DNA of 60,722 nucleotides from an uncultured Anaerolineae bacterium (GCA_903822545.1 CAIJPN010000012.1:1-60722), one strand, 5' to 3'. Shown: positions 25,366-36,263, counted from the stretch's first letter. The notes: a model not told the origin generated them from the sequence alone. Numbers and translations are program-made.

Positions 25366-25712
25366 GCACAGCGGGGGGCTTTGAGCTGGCTTTCAATTTC
25401 AGCAATGAATTTTTACTGCATTCTTCCTGCTCATCCACCGCGCTCTGGGCCTGGCTGGGTCTGAGAAGGCGAAATCCAGCACCGGGTTGGCGCCAACCGT
25501 CAGCAGGATTATTTTTCCGGGTTGGAAGCTGATATTGTCCTGGCCGCACAGTGCATCGGCCCTGGTTGGTGCTGCCAACGATTGCCGCGTTTTTGGTCAT
25601 TCGCGAAAACCCCAATCGCCCGTTAACTGTGATCTTGCTCGAATCGCTGCGCGAGAAAAGCCCGCTTCTGTTGCTATGTTATCCCGCCTCGCAATAAGAT
25701 AGCGCCTTTCAT
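25366..25712 (+). other. Gap without a confident gene; possible coding remnant
   Basis: No intact gene is convincing in this stretch. One frame at about 25557-25699 reads as a hydrophobic segment followed by a charged tail (LVLPTIAAFLVIREN, then LTVILLESLREKSPLL) and ends in a stop, but it has no start upstream. This looks like the 3' end of a decayed membrane-protein gene, at low confidence. Confidence 0.25.
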
Positions 25713-25719
25713 ACAAATG

Positions 25720-25766
25720 AAACCAAAAACTACCCGGAGCCAAACGCCCCGGGTAGTTTTTGGTTT
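25720..25766. terminator. Terminator of pyrG
   Basis: An 18-bp stem (25720-25737/25749-25766) with an 11-base loop, A-rich on the left and T-rich on the right. It lies 12 bases after the pyrG stop and can work on both strands. Confidence 0.85.
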
Positions 25767-25777
25767 TTACTTTCGAC

Positions 25778-27400
<1,623 letters not shown>

Positions 27401-27439
27401 TCATCTCGGAGAATCGTGGTGGATATGTGTGAAAAATGA

Positions 27440-27492
27440 GAAGGTTGGAGGGCTAAAGGGCAAAATTGCAACCTGTTAACCTTCCAACCTTC
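27440..27492. repeat. GAAGGTTGG inverted repeat
   Basis: GAAGGTTGGAGG (27440-27451) faces CCTTCCAACCTTC (27480-27492), with one extra base. The region 27395-27696 between pyrG and xseA otherwise holds only the xseA promoter and short direct phrases (CTTCGTGGCA type). No gene is seen. Confidence 0.5.
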
Positions 27493-27659
27493 AAAGCTGA
27501 TTGTGGATTGGCTTCGCTGCCAAATTTTTTAGCGAACACCAAAACATTGATTATACTCGATGAAATGGCTCTTGTTATCAATCCACTGACCAAACGGGTT
27601 GATTGATCCCACCTCGGCGGCAATCTTTCCTTTCGTGCATCTTCGTGGCACTTTCCTCG

Positions 27660-27688
27660 TTGACATCCCTCCCATCCGCGTGTATCCT
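27660..27688 (+). promoter_or_regulatory. xseA promoter, predicting a leaderless mRNA
   Basis: Perfect TTGACA (27660-27665), a 17-bp spacer, TATCCT (27683-27688), then eight bases to the ATG at 27697. The predicted transcription start is at or within a base or two of the ATG, and no Shine-Dalgarno sequence is present. Confidence 0.7.
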
Positions 27689-27696
27689 TGCGCTAC

Positions 27697-28923
27697 ATGA
27701 CGCAACCATCCCTTTTTACCACCCCCTCACTCACCGTCACCGAAATCACACGGCGGGTGCGCCGCCTGCTCGAAGGCGATGCTGCCTTGCAGGATGCCTG
27801 GGTCAAAGGCGAAATATCCAACTTTGTGCGAGCTTCATCCGGGCATCTATACTTCACGCTCAAAGATACCGGGGCCGCGCTCAAATGCGTTATGTGGCGC
27901 ACTGAGGCTGCCCGCATGCGCCTGCCTTTGCAAGACGGACAGCAGATCGAAGCGCACGGCAAAATCGCTGTGTACGAACCTAACGGGCAATACCAGCTCA
28001 TCACCGATATCATCCGCATGGCTGGCGAGGGCGCGCTTTTTGCTGAATTCATGCGCCTGAAAGCCCTGCTCGATTCCGAAGGTTTGTTTGCAACTGAGCG
28101 CAAACGCCCGATTCCCCAGTTCCCCCGTAAAATTGGCATCATCACCTCGCCCACCGGCGCGGCCATTCGGGATATGCTGCACGCCCTGGCACGTCGCCAC
28201 CCATTGGCAGAAGTGACCCTTGCGCCTGCTCCCGTTCAAGGGGCAGATGCTCCGCCCGCCCTGGTGCTGGCCTTGCAAAAACTAAATACCCTCGTCAAGC
28301 CTGATGTAATCCTGCTGGCGCGCGGAGGAGGCTCCATTGAAGACCTGTGGGCTTTCAACGACGAGCGCGTTGTCCGTGCTGTTGCCGATTCCGCGGCCCC
28401 GGTCATTACCGGCATCGGGCACGAAACCGACTTTACCCTTGCCGATTTCGCCGCCGATTTGCGCGCACCCACTCCCACTGCTGCCGCCGAACTTGCCACA
28501 CGCATCACCATTGATGATCTACACAACATGCTGCGTGGCTATGCCCAACGCATTGCCGATGCCACCACCCGCCGCCTGGATGAAGAACACCGGCAGTTGG
28601 ATGCCATTCGCGCGCAGTTGCGTTACTTTTCCCCGGCACGGCGCGTGGCAACCGAGCGCCAGCGGCTGGATGACCTGGCTCGGCGCGTGGAAAAAGCTAC
28701 AGCGCAGGCGCTGCAACTGGAACGCTCCAAACTGGAAGGGGCGAAGCGCAGACTCAAGGCGCTCGATCCGCTCCAGGTTTTGCAGCGCGGTTATGCAATT
28801 GTGACCTTTCCAGGCACCGGCGATGTCGTTTTAACGGCGAGACAGGCTGCAGTCGGGACAAATATCCGTGTGAAGCTGGCCGAAGGGTCGTTAAATGCGC
28901 GGGTAACGGAGCGAGAGATTTAG
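27697..28923 (+). CDS. xseA: Exodeoxyribonuclease VII large subunit
   Basis: 408 aa. The N-terminal OB-fold (GEISNFVRASSGHLYFTLKD) binds single-stranded DNA. The catalytic domain has KIGIITSPTGAAIRDM, then GGGSIEDLWAFNDE and ITGIGHETDFTLADFAAD, all XseA hallmarks. A long coiled coil follows to the C-terminal RGYAIVT segment. The ATG at 27697 is preferred to the in-frame TTG at 27688, which lies within the -10 region. It is followed by xseB 87 bases downstream, across a small repeat. Confidence 0.96.
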   Translation: MTQPSLFTTPSLTVTEITRRVRRLLEGDAALQDAWVKGEISNFVRASSGHLYFTLKDTGAALKCVMWRTEAARMRLPLQDGQQIEAHGKIAVYEPNGQYQLITDIIRMAGEGALFAEFMRLKALLDSEGLFATERKRPIPQFPRKIGIITSPTGAAIRDMLHALARRHPLAEVTLAPAPVQGADAPPALVLALQKLNTLVKPDVILLARGGGSIEDLWAFNDERVVRAVADSAAPVITGIGHETDFTLADFAADLRAPTPTAAAELATRITIDDLHNMLRGYAQRIADATTRRLDEEHRQLDAIRAQLRYFSPARRVATERQRLDDLARRVEKATAQALQLERSKLEGAKRRLKALDPLQVLQRGYAIVTFPGTGDVVLTARQAAVGTNIRVKLAEGSLNARVTEREI

Positions 28924-28943
28924 CGTAGTAAAAAATCCCCAAT

Positions 28944-28994
28944 GGACTCGAAAGTCTCCTGGCTTTCGAGCAACGTCCGGGAACGTTGGAGTCC
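28944..28994. repeat. Three-arm palindromic repeat between xseA and xseB
   Basis: GGACTC/GAGTCC ends (28944-28949/28989-28994) enclose two hairpins: CTCGAAAG/CTTTCGAG (28947-28954/28963-28970) and CAACGT/ACGTTG (28971-28976/28983-28988). The first arm contains AAGTCTCCT, shared with the CCAAAGTC palindromes at 21005 and 38107. Confidence 0.65.
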
Positions 28995-29010
28995 ACATTA
29001 AGGAGACATC

Positions 29011-29244
29011 ATGCCGAAACCATCCAAAAAAGTTGAAGAACTGAGCTATGAAGAAGCCATGACCGAGCTGGACGCGGTGACGGCAGCCTTGGAAGGCGAG
29101 ACCCGCCCTTTGGAAGAGATGCTGGCGCTAAATGAGCGCGCCCGGCAGCTTTTGGCGCGCTGCGAGGCGCTGCTGGAGTCGGCAGCGTTGAAGGTGCGGC
29201 AGTTGAACGGTGAAATCCTGTCTGATTTTGAAGGGGAGGCCTGA
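29011..29244 (+). CDS. xseB: Exodeoxyribonuclease VII small subunit
   Basis: 77 aa, normal for XseB. The motif LSYEEAMTELDAVTAALEGE, then PLEEMLALNERARQLLARCEALL (split), is diagnostic. It is a helical protein that binds the coiled coil of XseA. AAGGAG precedes the ATG. The stop overlaps the next start (TGATG). Confidence 0.95.
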   Translation: MPKPSKKVEELSYEEAMTELDAVTAALEGETRPLEEMLALNERARQLLARCEALLESAALKVRQLNGEILSDFEGEA

Positions 29245-29696
29245 TGCAACTCGTAAGTTTGCTGGATAACCGCGCGCTGGAGTGTGCGCTGATTGCCTGG
29301 TTGTTGGCGCAGTTGTTGAAGCCGCCGGTGGGTTACCTGCGCAATCGCAAGTGGAATTGGGCTTCGGTGTTGAGCGCCGGCGGGATGCCCAGTTCACATT
29401 CGGCGCTGATGGTGGGTGTGACTATGGGGATCGGGTTGTTCACGGGGTTTGATACCCCGGTTTTTGCGCTGGCAGTGGCGGCGACGATGATCATCGTCTA
29501 TGATGCCGCAGGGGTGCGGCGCGAGGCCGGGCGTCACGCTGAAAAAATCAACATCCTGATTAATGAGTTGCTGGCCGGGCACCCGATCTCTGATCGTCAG
29601 CTGCGCGAGGTGATTGGCCATACGCCGCTGGAGGTTTCCGCCGGGATCGTGTTGGGCCTGGTGGTGAGTATTTTATTCTGGATCATCGTTGGATGA
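29244..29696 (+). CDS. DUF212 / divergent PAP2-family membrane protein
   Basis: 150 aa with about four hydrophobic segments. AGGMPSSHSALMVG carries the PSSH motif of PAP2 phosphatases, and DAAGVRREAGRHAEKIN is the typical DUF212 loop. It is predicted to act on a lipid-linked phosphate at the membrane, but the activity of the family is not established. It is translationally coupled to xseB. Confidence 0.88.
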   Translation: MQLVSLLDNRALECALIAWLLAQLLKPPVGYLRNRKWNWASVLSAGGMPSSHSALMVGVTMGIGLFTGFDTPVFALAVAATMIIVYDAAGVRREAGRHAEKINILINELLAGHPISDRQLREVIGHTPLEVSAGIVLGLVVSILFWIIVG

Positions 29697-29721
29697 TGCG
29701 ACCTACAAAGGAGTGACGAAA

Positions 29722-29967
29722 ATGGAAGAACTTATTGCCTTGATTACCCAAAAGACGGGCCTGCCCAAAGACCAGGCCAAAGCCGCTGCCACTGCTGTGG
29801 TAGACTTTTTGAAACAAAAGCTGCCCGCTTCCATTGCCAGCCAGATCGATGCGGTGCTGGGTGGTAAGGGTCTGGCCGGGGCAGTGGCCAATGCGTTGGA
29901 TGATGGCAAGCTGGATGCCAGCGATGCCGCCAACCTGCTTGGCGGGATGTTCGGCGGCAAAAAATAA
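29722..29967 (+). CDS. Small helical protein, DUF2267/DUF2780-like
   Basis: 81 aa from the ATG at 29722, preceded by AAAGGAG; an in-frame ATG at 29689 overlaps the DUF212 gene and is less likely. The pattern MEELIALITQKTGLPKDQA, followed by an amphipathic helix and a Gly-rich tail ending GGMFGGKK, resembles small helical proteins of the DUF2267/DUF2780 type. No catalytic residues are seen and its role is unknown. It is probably the last gene of the xseA-xseB-DUF212 unit. Confidence 0.75.
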   Translation: MEELIALITQKTGLPKDQAKAAATAVVDFLKQKLPASIASQIDAVLGGKGLAGAVANALDDGKLDASDAANLLGGMFGGKK

Positions 29968-29987
29968 GTTTTGCTGCGTTTTGTTTT

Positions 29988-30022
29988 GGCCCTTTTCCAC
30001 TGCGGGGAAGGGCCTTTTCTTT
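29988..30022 (+). terminator. Terminator after the 81-aa gene
   Basis: The stem GGCCCTT/AAGGGCC (29988-29994/30008-30014), extended by CC/GG pairs, is followed by TTTTCTTT. Confidence 0.85.
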
Positions 30023-30123
30023 GCCTGAACGCGCCTTGAACCAGATTTTTTGCGGGTCATGAGCATGTGGGTGTGGGAACTTCCCTGGCCGAATGTGCGT
30101 CTCACTACCAGGAGCATTTGAAC

Positions 30124-31596
30124 ATGAAAAAACTACTTTTTCTTACCCTGATCTTAACCCTGCTGTTGGCTGGCTGTGGCCCGGTGAGTTTATCTACCCC
30201 CCAGCAGGCCATCCCCACCCAACCGGCGGAGATTGTTCCGGCGGCCACCCCAACCCTGCCTGTGGAGCAAACCCCTGTCAGCGGTGGCGGATACCCCCAG
30301 GCTGCCTTTGCCGCCCGGGCAGCCCTGGCTGCCGAATTGAACATCCCTGAAGAACAGATCACCGTTGCCAACATTGAACCGGTTGAATGGTCAGATTCTT
30401 GCCTGGGAGCGGCTCGCGCCGACGAAATGTGCGCCATGGTCATCACGCCTGGTTACCGCGTCACGCTCGAAGTGAATGGTAAAACTTACATCTACCACAC
30501 CAACAGCGAGGGCACAGCCCTGCGGCGCGGTGACGCCAAGGGCCTGCCAGGGCAACAACAACCCAATTCTGCAATTTTGCGCTGGCAAGGAAGCGATTGC
30601 GCTGTTGCCGAATTCGATTTTGAGCGCATCGCCACCGGGGAGTGCAACCAAGCCCTGACCCAGCATCCCTGGAACGGAATCCCAGACACCTTATCAACAC
30701 TCGTCACAACCTACGGATCCTTTAACAGCCAGACCGCTGCCGGGAAAATCGCCTTCCAGGGGCATGGGCGCAACATCGCCAGCGAGGCCGAGCAGCGCGC
30801 CATCGCGGAATGGGCCAGGTTGCAGTTTGTTGCGGCCCAAACCGGCCAGGTGGATACCCTCCAGGGGCTGGCGCTTACCTATCACCGTGAGGGCGGCATC
30901 GCCGGGTTTTGTGACGATTTGATGGTCTGGCTGGATGGCCGTGTCAGCGTCTCGGATTGTAAAGACCAGGCGGTCAATCTTCGCCTGACTGCCAGCGACC
31001 TGGAACAACTTTATGGCTGGTTTGATACCCTGGCCCGGCTCGACTATGAATATACCGACCCGGCTGTTGCCGACGCCATGACCACATCCCTCTCCCTGCC
31101 TGGCACAGGCCAGCTCCAGGCTACTGATGAAAACTCCCGCCAGCTGGCCGAATTTGCCTCCAGGCTGGTGGCGCGCGCCCGGGCTCTTTCCAGCGCCCCC
31201 GCCAACCTGCCCGAGGCTGAAAAATCCCTGCGCACATTTTTCGAAGCCCTCCAGGGCGGGGATTACGCCCTCGGCGCAGCCCTATATGCTGGCGACACAT
31301 CCATGCTTTCCACCTGGAACCCCGACATCCAGAACAACTTGCCCGGGGGGCTGGAGCGCGCCTGCACCCAAAACGGGCTGCAATGCCTGCTGCCACGCTC
31401 CATCAGCTACCAGGGCCCAGATTCGCGCGGCGGCTACCAGTTCAGCGTTGAATTCAGCAATCCCGATGGCACACTCTTCCGGCAAGGCCCATGCTGCGGC
31501 GATGCAAACGGCCAGGTTTCCACCAGCTTCATTTACGGCGTACTCCAAAATGGAGAAACTTGGATGGTGCTTGATCTACCGCCCTACGTGCCTTGA
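30124..31596 (+). CDS. Lipoprotein of unknown function
   Basis: 490 aa from the ATG at 30124, with AGGAG upstream. The signal peptide ends in the lipobox LLAGC (Cys19), followed by a Pro/Thr-rich tether. Residues about 60-130 contain a module common in Chloroflexota exported proteins (a helix, then EPVEWSDSCLG and ITPGYRVTLEVNGKTYIYHT). A second similar but degenerate unit follows, with Cys pairs probably disulfide-bonded. The last 120 residues look like an NTF2-like or copper-amine-oxidase-N-type small domain with a Cys-Cys pair (GPCCGD). No enzyme motif is seen. Confidence 0.8.
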   Translation: MKKLLFLTLILTLLLAGCGPVSLSTPQQAIPTQPAEIVPAATPTLPVEQTPVSGGGYPQAAFAARAALAAELNIPEEQITVANIEPVEWSDSCLGAARADEMCAMVITPGYRVTLEVNGKTYIYHTNSEGTALRRGDAKGLPGQQQPNSAILRWQGSDCAVAEFDFERIATGECNQALTQHPWNGIPDTLSTLVTTYGSFNSQTAAGKIAFQGHGRNIASEAEQRAIAEWARLQFVAAQTGQVDTLQGLALTYHREGGIAGFCDDLMVWLDGRVSVSDCKDQAVNLRLTASDLEQLYGWFDTLARLDYEYTDPAVADAMTTSLSLPGTGQLQATDENSRQLAEFASRLVARARALSSAPANLPEAEKSLRTFFEALQGGDYALGAALYAGDTSMLSTWNPDIQNNLPGGLERACTQNGLQCLLPRSISYQGPDSRGGYQFSVEFSNPDGTLFRQGPCCGDANGQVSTSFIYGVLQNGETWMVLDLPPYVP

Positions 31597-31614
31597 GAAA
31601 TGCCCTCCGCCCTT

Positions 31615-33213
31615 TTACCCCAACCTGCGCCGGAGCACTCCCAAAACCCTTTCCACTTCGGGGATTTTGAGCAGCACCACGCCCAGGCAGTAGACCACAC
31701 CCCCGGCAGCCACCCCGCCCAGGCCGGTCATCCACGGCGGCAGACTACCCGTAAGCTGCATCCAGGCCATCAGGCTCAGACCCATCCCCAGCGCAGCAAC
31801 TGAGATTTTGACCGTTCCCCGGGCAATTTCGGCCCCGTTAATGCCGCCTAACCTGCGGCGCATCAAAAAGAAGAGCACAGCTGCCTCGAGGGCAGTAGCC
31901 AGCGAGTTGGCAAGCGCTAGCCCGCCATGCGGCATCAGGCCAATTTGTTGAAACCAGGCTGAAAAGGCGAAGCTAAAAACCACATTCAGCGTCATGGCTC
32001 CCGCGCCGACCAGCACGGGGGTTTTTGTATCCTGTCGGGCATAAAAAGCGCGCGTCAGCACTTCCAGCACCGAGTGGGCGATCATCCCGGCAGCGTACCA
32101 GGCCAGCGCCCAGGCTGTCATCTGGACGGCAATCTCATCGAAGCGTCCGCGCTGGTAAAGCATCGCCACAATCGGGTTGGCGAGCAGCACCAGCCCCAGG
32201 CTGGCCGGGATGGCGAACAACAACATCCCGCGGATGGCGGATGCCAGCGAATTGCGCATCTCATCCACTTTGCCGAGCGCAAACTGGGCCGAAAACGTGG
32301 GCATGGCGGCAATGGCGACACTCTGCGCGATGGCAGCCTGCGCCATCAGCATCAGCGCAAAGCCATAGGTCAGGCTGGTGATGCTGCCTTCTGGCATTTG
32401 CGAAGCCAGTGAGATGTTGACCCAAAAATTGAGCTGTACCACACCTGCCCCCAGTACGCGCGGCCCCATGAGGGTGATCACCTGGCGGACGGCGGGATTA
32501 TTCAACCCGAGACTAGAAATGGCGAGTGCCGGGCGGTTTTCCACTGTTTTTGGCCCTCGCTCGGTGGTCAATCTTCGTAATGTGGGCACCTGGATTGCCA
32601 GGTACAACCCCGCGCCGATCACAACGCCCCAGGCCAGGCCATAGATTCCCAGCCAGCGCGAAAGCACCAGGACGCCGAAAATTTGTCCGAGCTGGTACAT
32701 GGCGGCGGTGAGCTGCGGGATGAAAAATATTTGGTGAGCGTTGAGCACGCCAACGATCAACCCACCCAGGCCGAACAGGATGGATGAAATCAGTTGAATG
32801 CGTAGTAAATCTATGGTCAGCGAGAAAAGCACAGGGTCAGCCGAAAGCCCGGGGGTGAGGGCGTAACGGACGATTTGCGGGGCGAAAATTGCTGCCAGCG
32901 CGGCGAGCAGGCTGAGGGTCAGGGTGACGAGGTTCGCCAGCGAGTAAAACAGCCGCCAGGCGGAATCCTTATCATTTTTTACCAGGATTCCTGTAAAAGT
33001 GGGCAGGAAGGCTGATCCTAGTGCCCCGGCAGCGATGAGTGTGAACAGTGTTTCGCTGACGCGGTTGGCGGCGTAGAAGGCGTCTAATTCGGTGACGGGG
33101 AAGGCTCGCGCAACCAGGATGCCGCGCAGCAGGCCCATCATCTGGCCAAATACGATGGCAAAGGCTACTGTCCCGGCTGCTCGGGCGATTTGGTTGTTGG
33201 CTGTTTGGGTCAT
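31615..33213 (-). CDS. murJ: Lipid II flippase MurJ (MviN)
   Basis: 532 aa polytopic protein with about 14 transmembrane helices. Its start is typical of MurJ (FGQMMGLLRGILVARAFPVT, then DAFYAANRVSETLF), and the conserved Arg-rich positions of the central cavity are present. It moves lipid II across the membrane for peptidoglycan synthesis. It is convergent with the lipoprotein gene, with 18 bases between the stops and no terminator visible. The ATG lies seven bases from a TATAAT, so the mRNA may be leaderless. Confidence 0.93.
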   Translation of the reverse strand: MTQTANNQIARAAGTVAFAIVFGQMMGLLRGILVARAFPVTELDAFYAANRVSETLFTLIAAGALGSAFLPTFTGILVKNDKDSAWRLFYSLANLVTLTLSLLAALAAIFAPQIVRYALTPGLSADPVLFSLTIDLLRIQLISSILFGLGGLIVGVLNAHQIFFIPQLTAAMYQLGQIFGVLVLSRWLGIYGLAWGVVIGAGLYLAIQVPTLRRLTTERGPKTVENRPALAISSLGLNNPAVRQVITLMGPRVLGAGVVQLNFWVNISLASQMPEGSITSLTYGFALMLMAQAAIAQSVAIAAMPTFSAQFALGKVDEMRNSLASAIRGMLLFAIPASLGLVLLANPIVAMLYQRGRFDEIAVQMTAWALAWYAAGMIAHSVLEVLTRAFYARQDTKTPVLVGAGAMTLNVVFSFAFSAWFQQIGLMPHGGLALANSLATALEAAVLFFLMRRRLGGINGAEIARGTVKISVAALGMGLSLMAWMQLTGSLPPWMTGLGGVAAGGVVYCLGVVLLKIPEVERVLGVLRRRLG

Positions 33214-33220
33214 GGGCGGG

Positions 33221-33226
33221 ATTATA
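33221..33226 (-). promoter_or_regulatory. murJ -10 box close to the start codon
   Basis: A perfect TATAAT on the minus strand, seven bases from the ATG at 33213. The -35 region (about 17 bp upstream) is poor. It predicts transcription starting at the ATG. Confidence 0.5.
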
Positions 33227-33430
33227 CCTGTGGCGGTGATAAATTGCGTTCTTTTCTATGGCGGAATGGCTGGTTTGTGCAGAACCTCATGCTGTGGAAT
33301 TGCCTGGTGTTTGCGTTCGGATAGTTCTTGTCGTAAAATCTTTTTAGTGCAATCCTACCCGGGCGATGCGCAGCATGTGGGAGGCTGGTTGGTGCAACCC
33401 GTGCTGAATTGGTGAAACAGGAGAACGCAT

Positions 33431-34417
33431 ATGGTGATGTCAGATATTCGGCGATTGGGACGTGGATTCCGTCTTTTTATCCGCAGTTTGCAAGCCAGGC
33501 CGGTCAGCAATATTCCGCACCAGGTTCAGGCCACGCTTGCGGGTAGGACGATGGAGGTTTATGAGCCGCCGCGCACACCCTGGAAGACGGTGGTGCCTGT
33601 TTACGGGATGGGGCTGCGCGGGGAGCGCGATCCGCGCCTGTTTAAGTTTGTGCAGGCCTGCCTGGAAGCCGGGACGCGCGTGGTCGTGCCGAACCTGCCG
33701 GGTATTAAGCAGTATGAATTTCGCGGCGGCGATCTGGAGTCTATGCTGGATGCCATCGAAACGGTGCACAGCCGCTTCCCCGGCCCGGTCAGCGTGGTGG
33801 CCTTCAGCGCGGGTGGCAGCATCAGCCTGAGCGCGGCTGCCCACCCTCGCACAGCGGATAAAATCCACTCGCTGCTGGCGTTTGGCCCTTTGTACGACAT
33901 TCGTGAGGTCTGGCATATTCTCCACAACCAGGAAATTAATGATAGCGACCATAAAAAGCTGGATGCTTCGCTGTGGACGCAGTATGTGATTGCTTATCGC
34001 AACCGCGACCAGTTGGGTTTTAGCGATGCGGAAAAGGCCACCATCCACGATACACTCTGGAATTACGACTTTGGCGCGAGTGACCAGGCCAAGCGTGAAT
34101 TTTTCGAGTGCGTGATTGCGCCCTGCGATCTGCCGCATCGCTCCGATCTGCTGCGCGAGGATGATGTTTTTGACCTGCTTTCGCCGCGCGGCAAGCTGGA
34201 AAAGGTGCGGGCGCGCGTGGCGGTTTTGCATGACAGCACTGATATGATCGTGCCACCAGCGCACGGCCAGCGCATTATGGAAGAGCTGCTGCGCCGCCCC
34301 AACCACCAGCAGCGCCAGCTTTCCACCCCGCTGCTGACGCACGTCACGGTGGAGGCAGGGGCCAATCTGCGCGATGTGTACGATATGATCGATATGCTCG
34401 GGGAAGTATTTATTTAA
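33431..34417 (+). CDS. Alpha/beta hydrolase-fold protein
   Basis: 328 aa. VVAFSAGGSISL is a nucleophile elbow (AFSAGG, Ser at about 125), and the preceding core (TRVVVPNLPGIKQYEF) and the C-terminal VAVLHDSTDMIVPP with its Asp fit an alpha/beta hydrolase. The last acid-base residues are likely this Asp and the His in LLTHVTVE. No signal peptide is present. AGGAG precedes the ATG. It is followed 17 bases later by the beta-lactamase-like gene, probably co-transcribed. The substrate is unknown. Confidence 0.8.
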   Translation: MVMSDIRRLGRGFRLFIRSLQARPVSNIPHQVQATLAGRTMEVYEPPRTPWKTVVPVYGMGLRGERDPRLFKFVQACLEAGTRVVVPNLPGIKQYEFRGGDLESMLDAIETVHSRFPGPVSVVAFSAGGSISLSAAAHPRTADKIHSLLAFGPLYDIREVWHILHNQEINDSDHKKLDASLWTQYVIAYRNRDQLGFSDAEKATIHDTLWNYDFGASDQAKREFFECVIAPCDLPHRSDLLREDDVFDLLSPRGKLEKVRARVAVLHDSTDMIVPPAHGQRIMEELLRRPNHQQRQLSTPLLTHVTVEAGANLRDVYDMIDMLGEVFI

Positions 34418-34434
34418 CCCAAAAAGGACTCATC

Positions 34435-36027
34435 ATGGAAATAGACTCTCAACGCATCGACTCAATTTTCGCCACCTGGGACCAACCAGGCTCCCCAGGC
34501 TGCACCCTGGCTATCATCAAAGATGGTGAATTTGTATACAAACGTGGCTACGGCATGGCTGACCTGGAGCGCGGCGTACCCATCAGCGCGGATTCGCTTT
34601 TCGACCTGGGTTCCACCGGTAAACAGTTCACCGCGGCAGTTATTGCCATGCTTGCCAGCCAGGGCAAACTGGGGCTGGATGATCCAATTCGCAAATACCT
34701 GCCCGAGATGCCCGCCTGCGCCGAAAAAATCACCATCCGGCAATTGCTCCACCATACCAGCGGCATCCGCGATTACCTGACGCTCATGTATTTGCGCGGG
34801 ATGGCTTTCGAAAACAGCTACAGCGAGAATCTGCTGCTCGACCTGATCACCCGCCAGCGCGGCTTGAACTTCGCGCCAGGCAGTGAGTTCCTGTACAGCA
34901 ATTCTGGTTATTTCCTGTTGGGCATCATTGCTGCGTGCGTCACGGGCAAGCACCTCACCCAACTCATCGGCGAGATGATCCTGATCCCGCTTGACATGAC
35001 GCACACCACTTACAACATGGATTTCCGGCCCATCGTCAAAAATCGCGCCATGAGTTATGAGCCTGGCGAAGTCGAAGGCGCTTTCACGAATGACCTGGCG
35101 CTCTCAGGCGGATTTGGTGATGGGGCTTTGCTCTCGTGCGTGGATGACCTGCTCTTATGGGATCGCAACTTTTACGGCAACAAACTCAACAATGCCCAGC
35201 CCGATCTTCTTGACCAGCTGCACACGGTGGGCGCGCTCAACAACGGGAAAGCGCTCCCATATGCGCTTGGCCTGTTTATCGATCAGTACAAAGGCCAAAA
35301 ACGAGTCAGCCATGGTGGTGCGTGGGCGGGATATCGCACCGAAATGATGCGCTTCCCTGACCAGCACCTGACCATCATCTGTCTCTGCAACCTGGGGAAC
35401 ATGGATCCAACCATTTTGTGCCAGCAAGTGGCTGATGTGGTGCTGGAGGAAGGGCCCGCCCCCGAGCAACCGGCTGGCGAGGGCAGTTCCTCCGCTTCAA
35501 AAGCTGCCGCCGCCATCCGCCCTGAAGATTTTTGCGGCGTTTACCAGGGCAACCTGCTCACCTTTGAGCTGTTTGCCAGGGATGGCAGCCTTTTCTTCAA
35601 CAATGGGAGCCACGAATTCCAGCTCGTCTCATTGGGCGGTAAAAAATTCCAGCTAGGGCAATATCCCGTCTTTTTGGCGGCTTCCGGCAAAAACAACCAG
35701 AGATTGACTATCACTGAAGATGAACGGGTTTCCCATTTCAAACGCATCCTGCCGCAGCGTTACAGCCCGCCTGCGCTTACTCCCTATCCTGGCGAATATT
35801 ACAGCGCCGAACTCGACATCCGCTACAGCATCGTTGAAAAAGATGGCAAGCTGCACCTTAAGCGCACACCCTTCGACGCTCCCCAGGCCATTCAGTTTTT
35901 TGCGCCAAATGCCCTGCGCAGCGCCATCGGTGAACTGCGCCTGCGCCTGGGCAAGGATGGCAGCATAAAGGGCTTTGATCTCAACGCCGGGCGTGTCACC
36001 CACATCAAATTTCTCAAGGCGAGGTGA
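34435..36027 (+). CDS. Serine beta-lactamase-like hydrolase
   Basis: 530 aa. The class C beta-lactamase/esterase domain occupies residues about 5-345, with the SxxK motif in STGKQFTAA, the Tyr motif YSNSGYF and the HGG triad (SHGGAWAGY). A C-terminal lipocalin-like beta-domain (about 360-530) is common in this family of peptidases and esterases. There is no signal peptide, so a cytoplasmic D-aminopeptidase or esterase role fits better than antibiotic resistance. AAAGGA precedes the ATG. The gene lies between the hydrolase and a small gene in one unit. Confidence 0.88.
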   Translation: MEIDSQRIDSIFATWDQPGSPGCTLAIIKDGEFVYKRGYGMADLERGVPISADSLFDLGSTGKQFTAAVIAMLASQGKLGLDDPIRKYLPEMPACAEKITIRQLLHHTSGIRDYLTLMYLRGMAFENSYSENLLLDLITRQRGLNFAPGSEFLYSNSGYFLLGIIAACVTGKHLTQLIGEMILIPLDMTHTTYNMDFRPIVKNRAMSYEPGEVEGAFTNDLALSGGFGDGALLSCVDDLLLWDRNFYGNKLNNAQPDLLDQLHTVGALNNGKALPYALGLFIDQYKGQKRVSHGGAWAGYRTEMMRFPDQHLTIICLCNLGNMDPTILCQQVADVVLEEGPAPEQPAGEGSSSASKAAAAIRPEDFCGVYQGNLLTFELFARDGSLFFNNGSHEFQLVSLGGKKFQLGQYPVFLAASGKNNQRLTITEDERVSHFKRILPQRYSPPALTPYPGEYYSAELDIRYSIVEKDGKLHLKRTPFDAPQAIQFFAPNALRSAIGELRLRLGKDGSIKGFDLNAGRVTHIKFLKAR

Positions 36028-36032
36028 AAGTT

Positions 36033-36263
36033 ATGGAACGCCAGTCATTTTTTGACCGCATGAATCGCACCAAAAAACGGGTTTTGGATGCTATCGGGGG
36101 GCCGGATGTGCGAGCTGCCATTCGCCAGCAAGACGCTTACCTTGTTTATATCGGCCTGTGCCATGAAGCCCAAATCGCCATCGACACCAACGAACTCGAC
36201 GAAGAAATTCTTAAACAATTGGATGAATATGCCGAAAAAGTCATCTCGCTGGCAAAGAAATAG
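36033..36263 (+). CDS. Small conserved-looking hypothetical protein
   Basis: 76 aa from the ATG at 36033, with GAGG eight bases upstream. A GTG at 36024, overlapping the previous stop, would add three residues. It is predicted to be largely helical, with a charged N-terminus and many acidic residues; no known motif is seen. It begins directly after the beta-lactamase-like gene and is probably translated from the same mRNA. Confidence 0.6.
   Translation: MERQSFFDRMNRTKKRVLDAIGGPDVRAAIRQQDAYLVYIGLCHEAQIAIDTNELDEEILKQLDEYAEKVISLAKK

Noticed and set aside
33440-34342. A 300-residue minus-strand frame opposite the alpha/beta hydrolase gene
   Set aside because: It has no family features and the plus strand encodes a clear hydrolase fold; it is a GC-rich shadow.
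34435-36027. The beta-lactamase-like gene as an antibiotic-resistance gene
   Set aside because: It has the Ser hydrolase motifs but no signal peptide and a C-terminal lipocalin-like domain, typical of peptidases and esterases.
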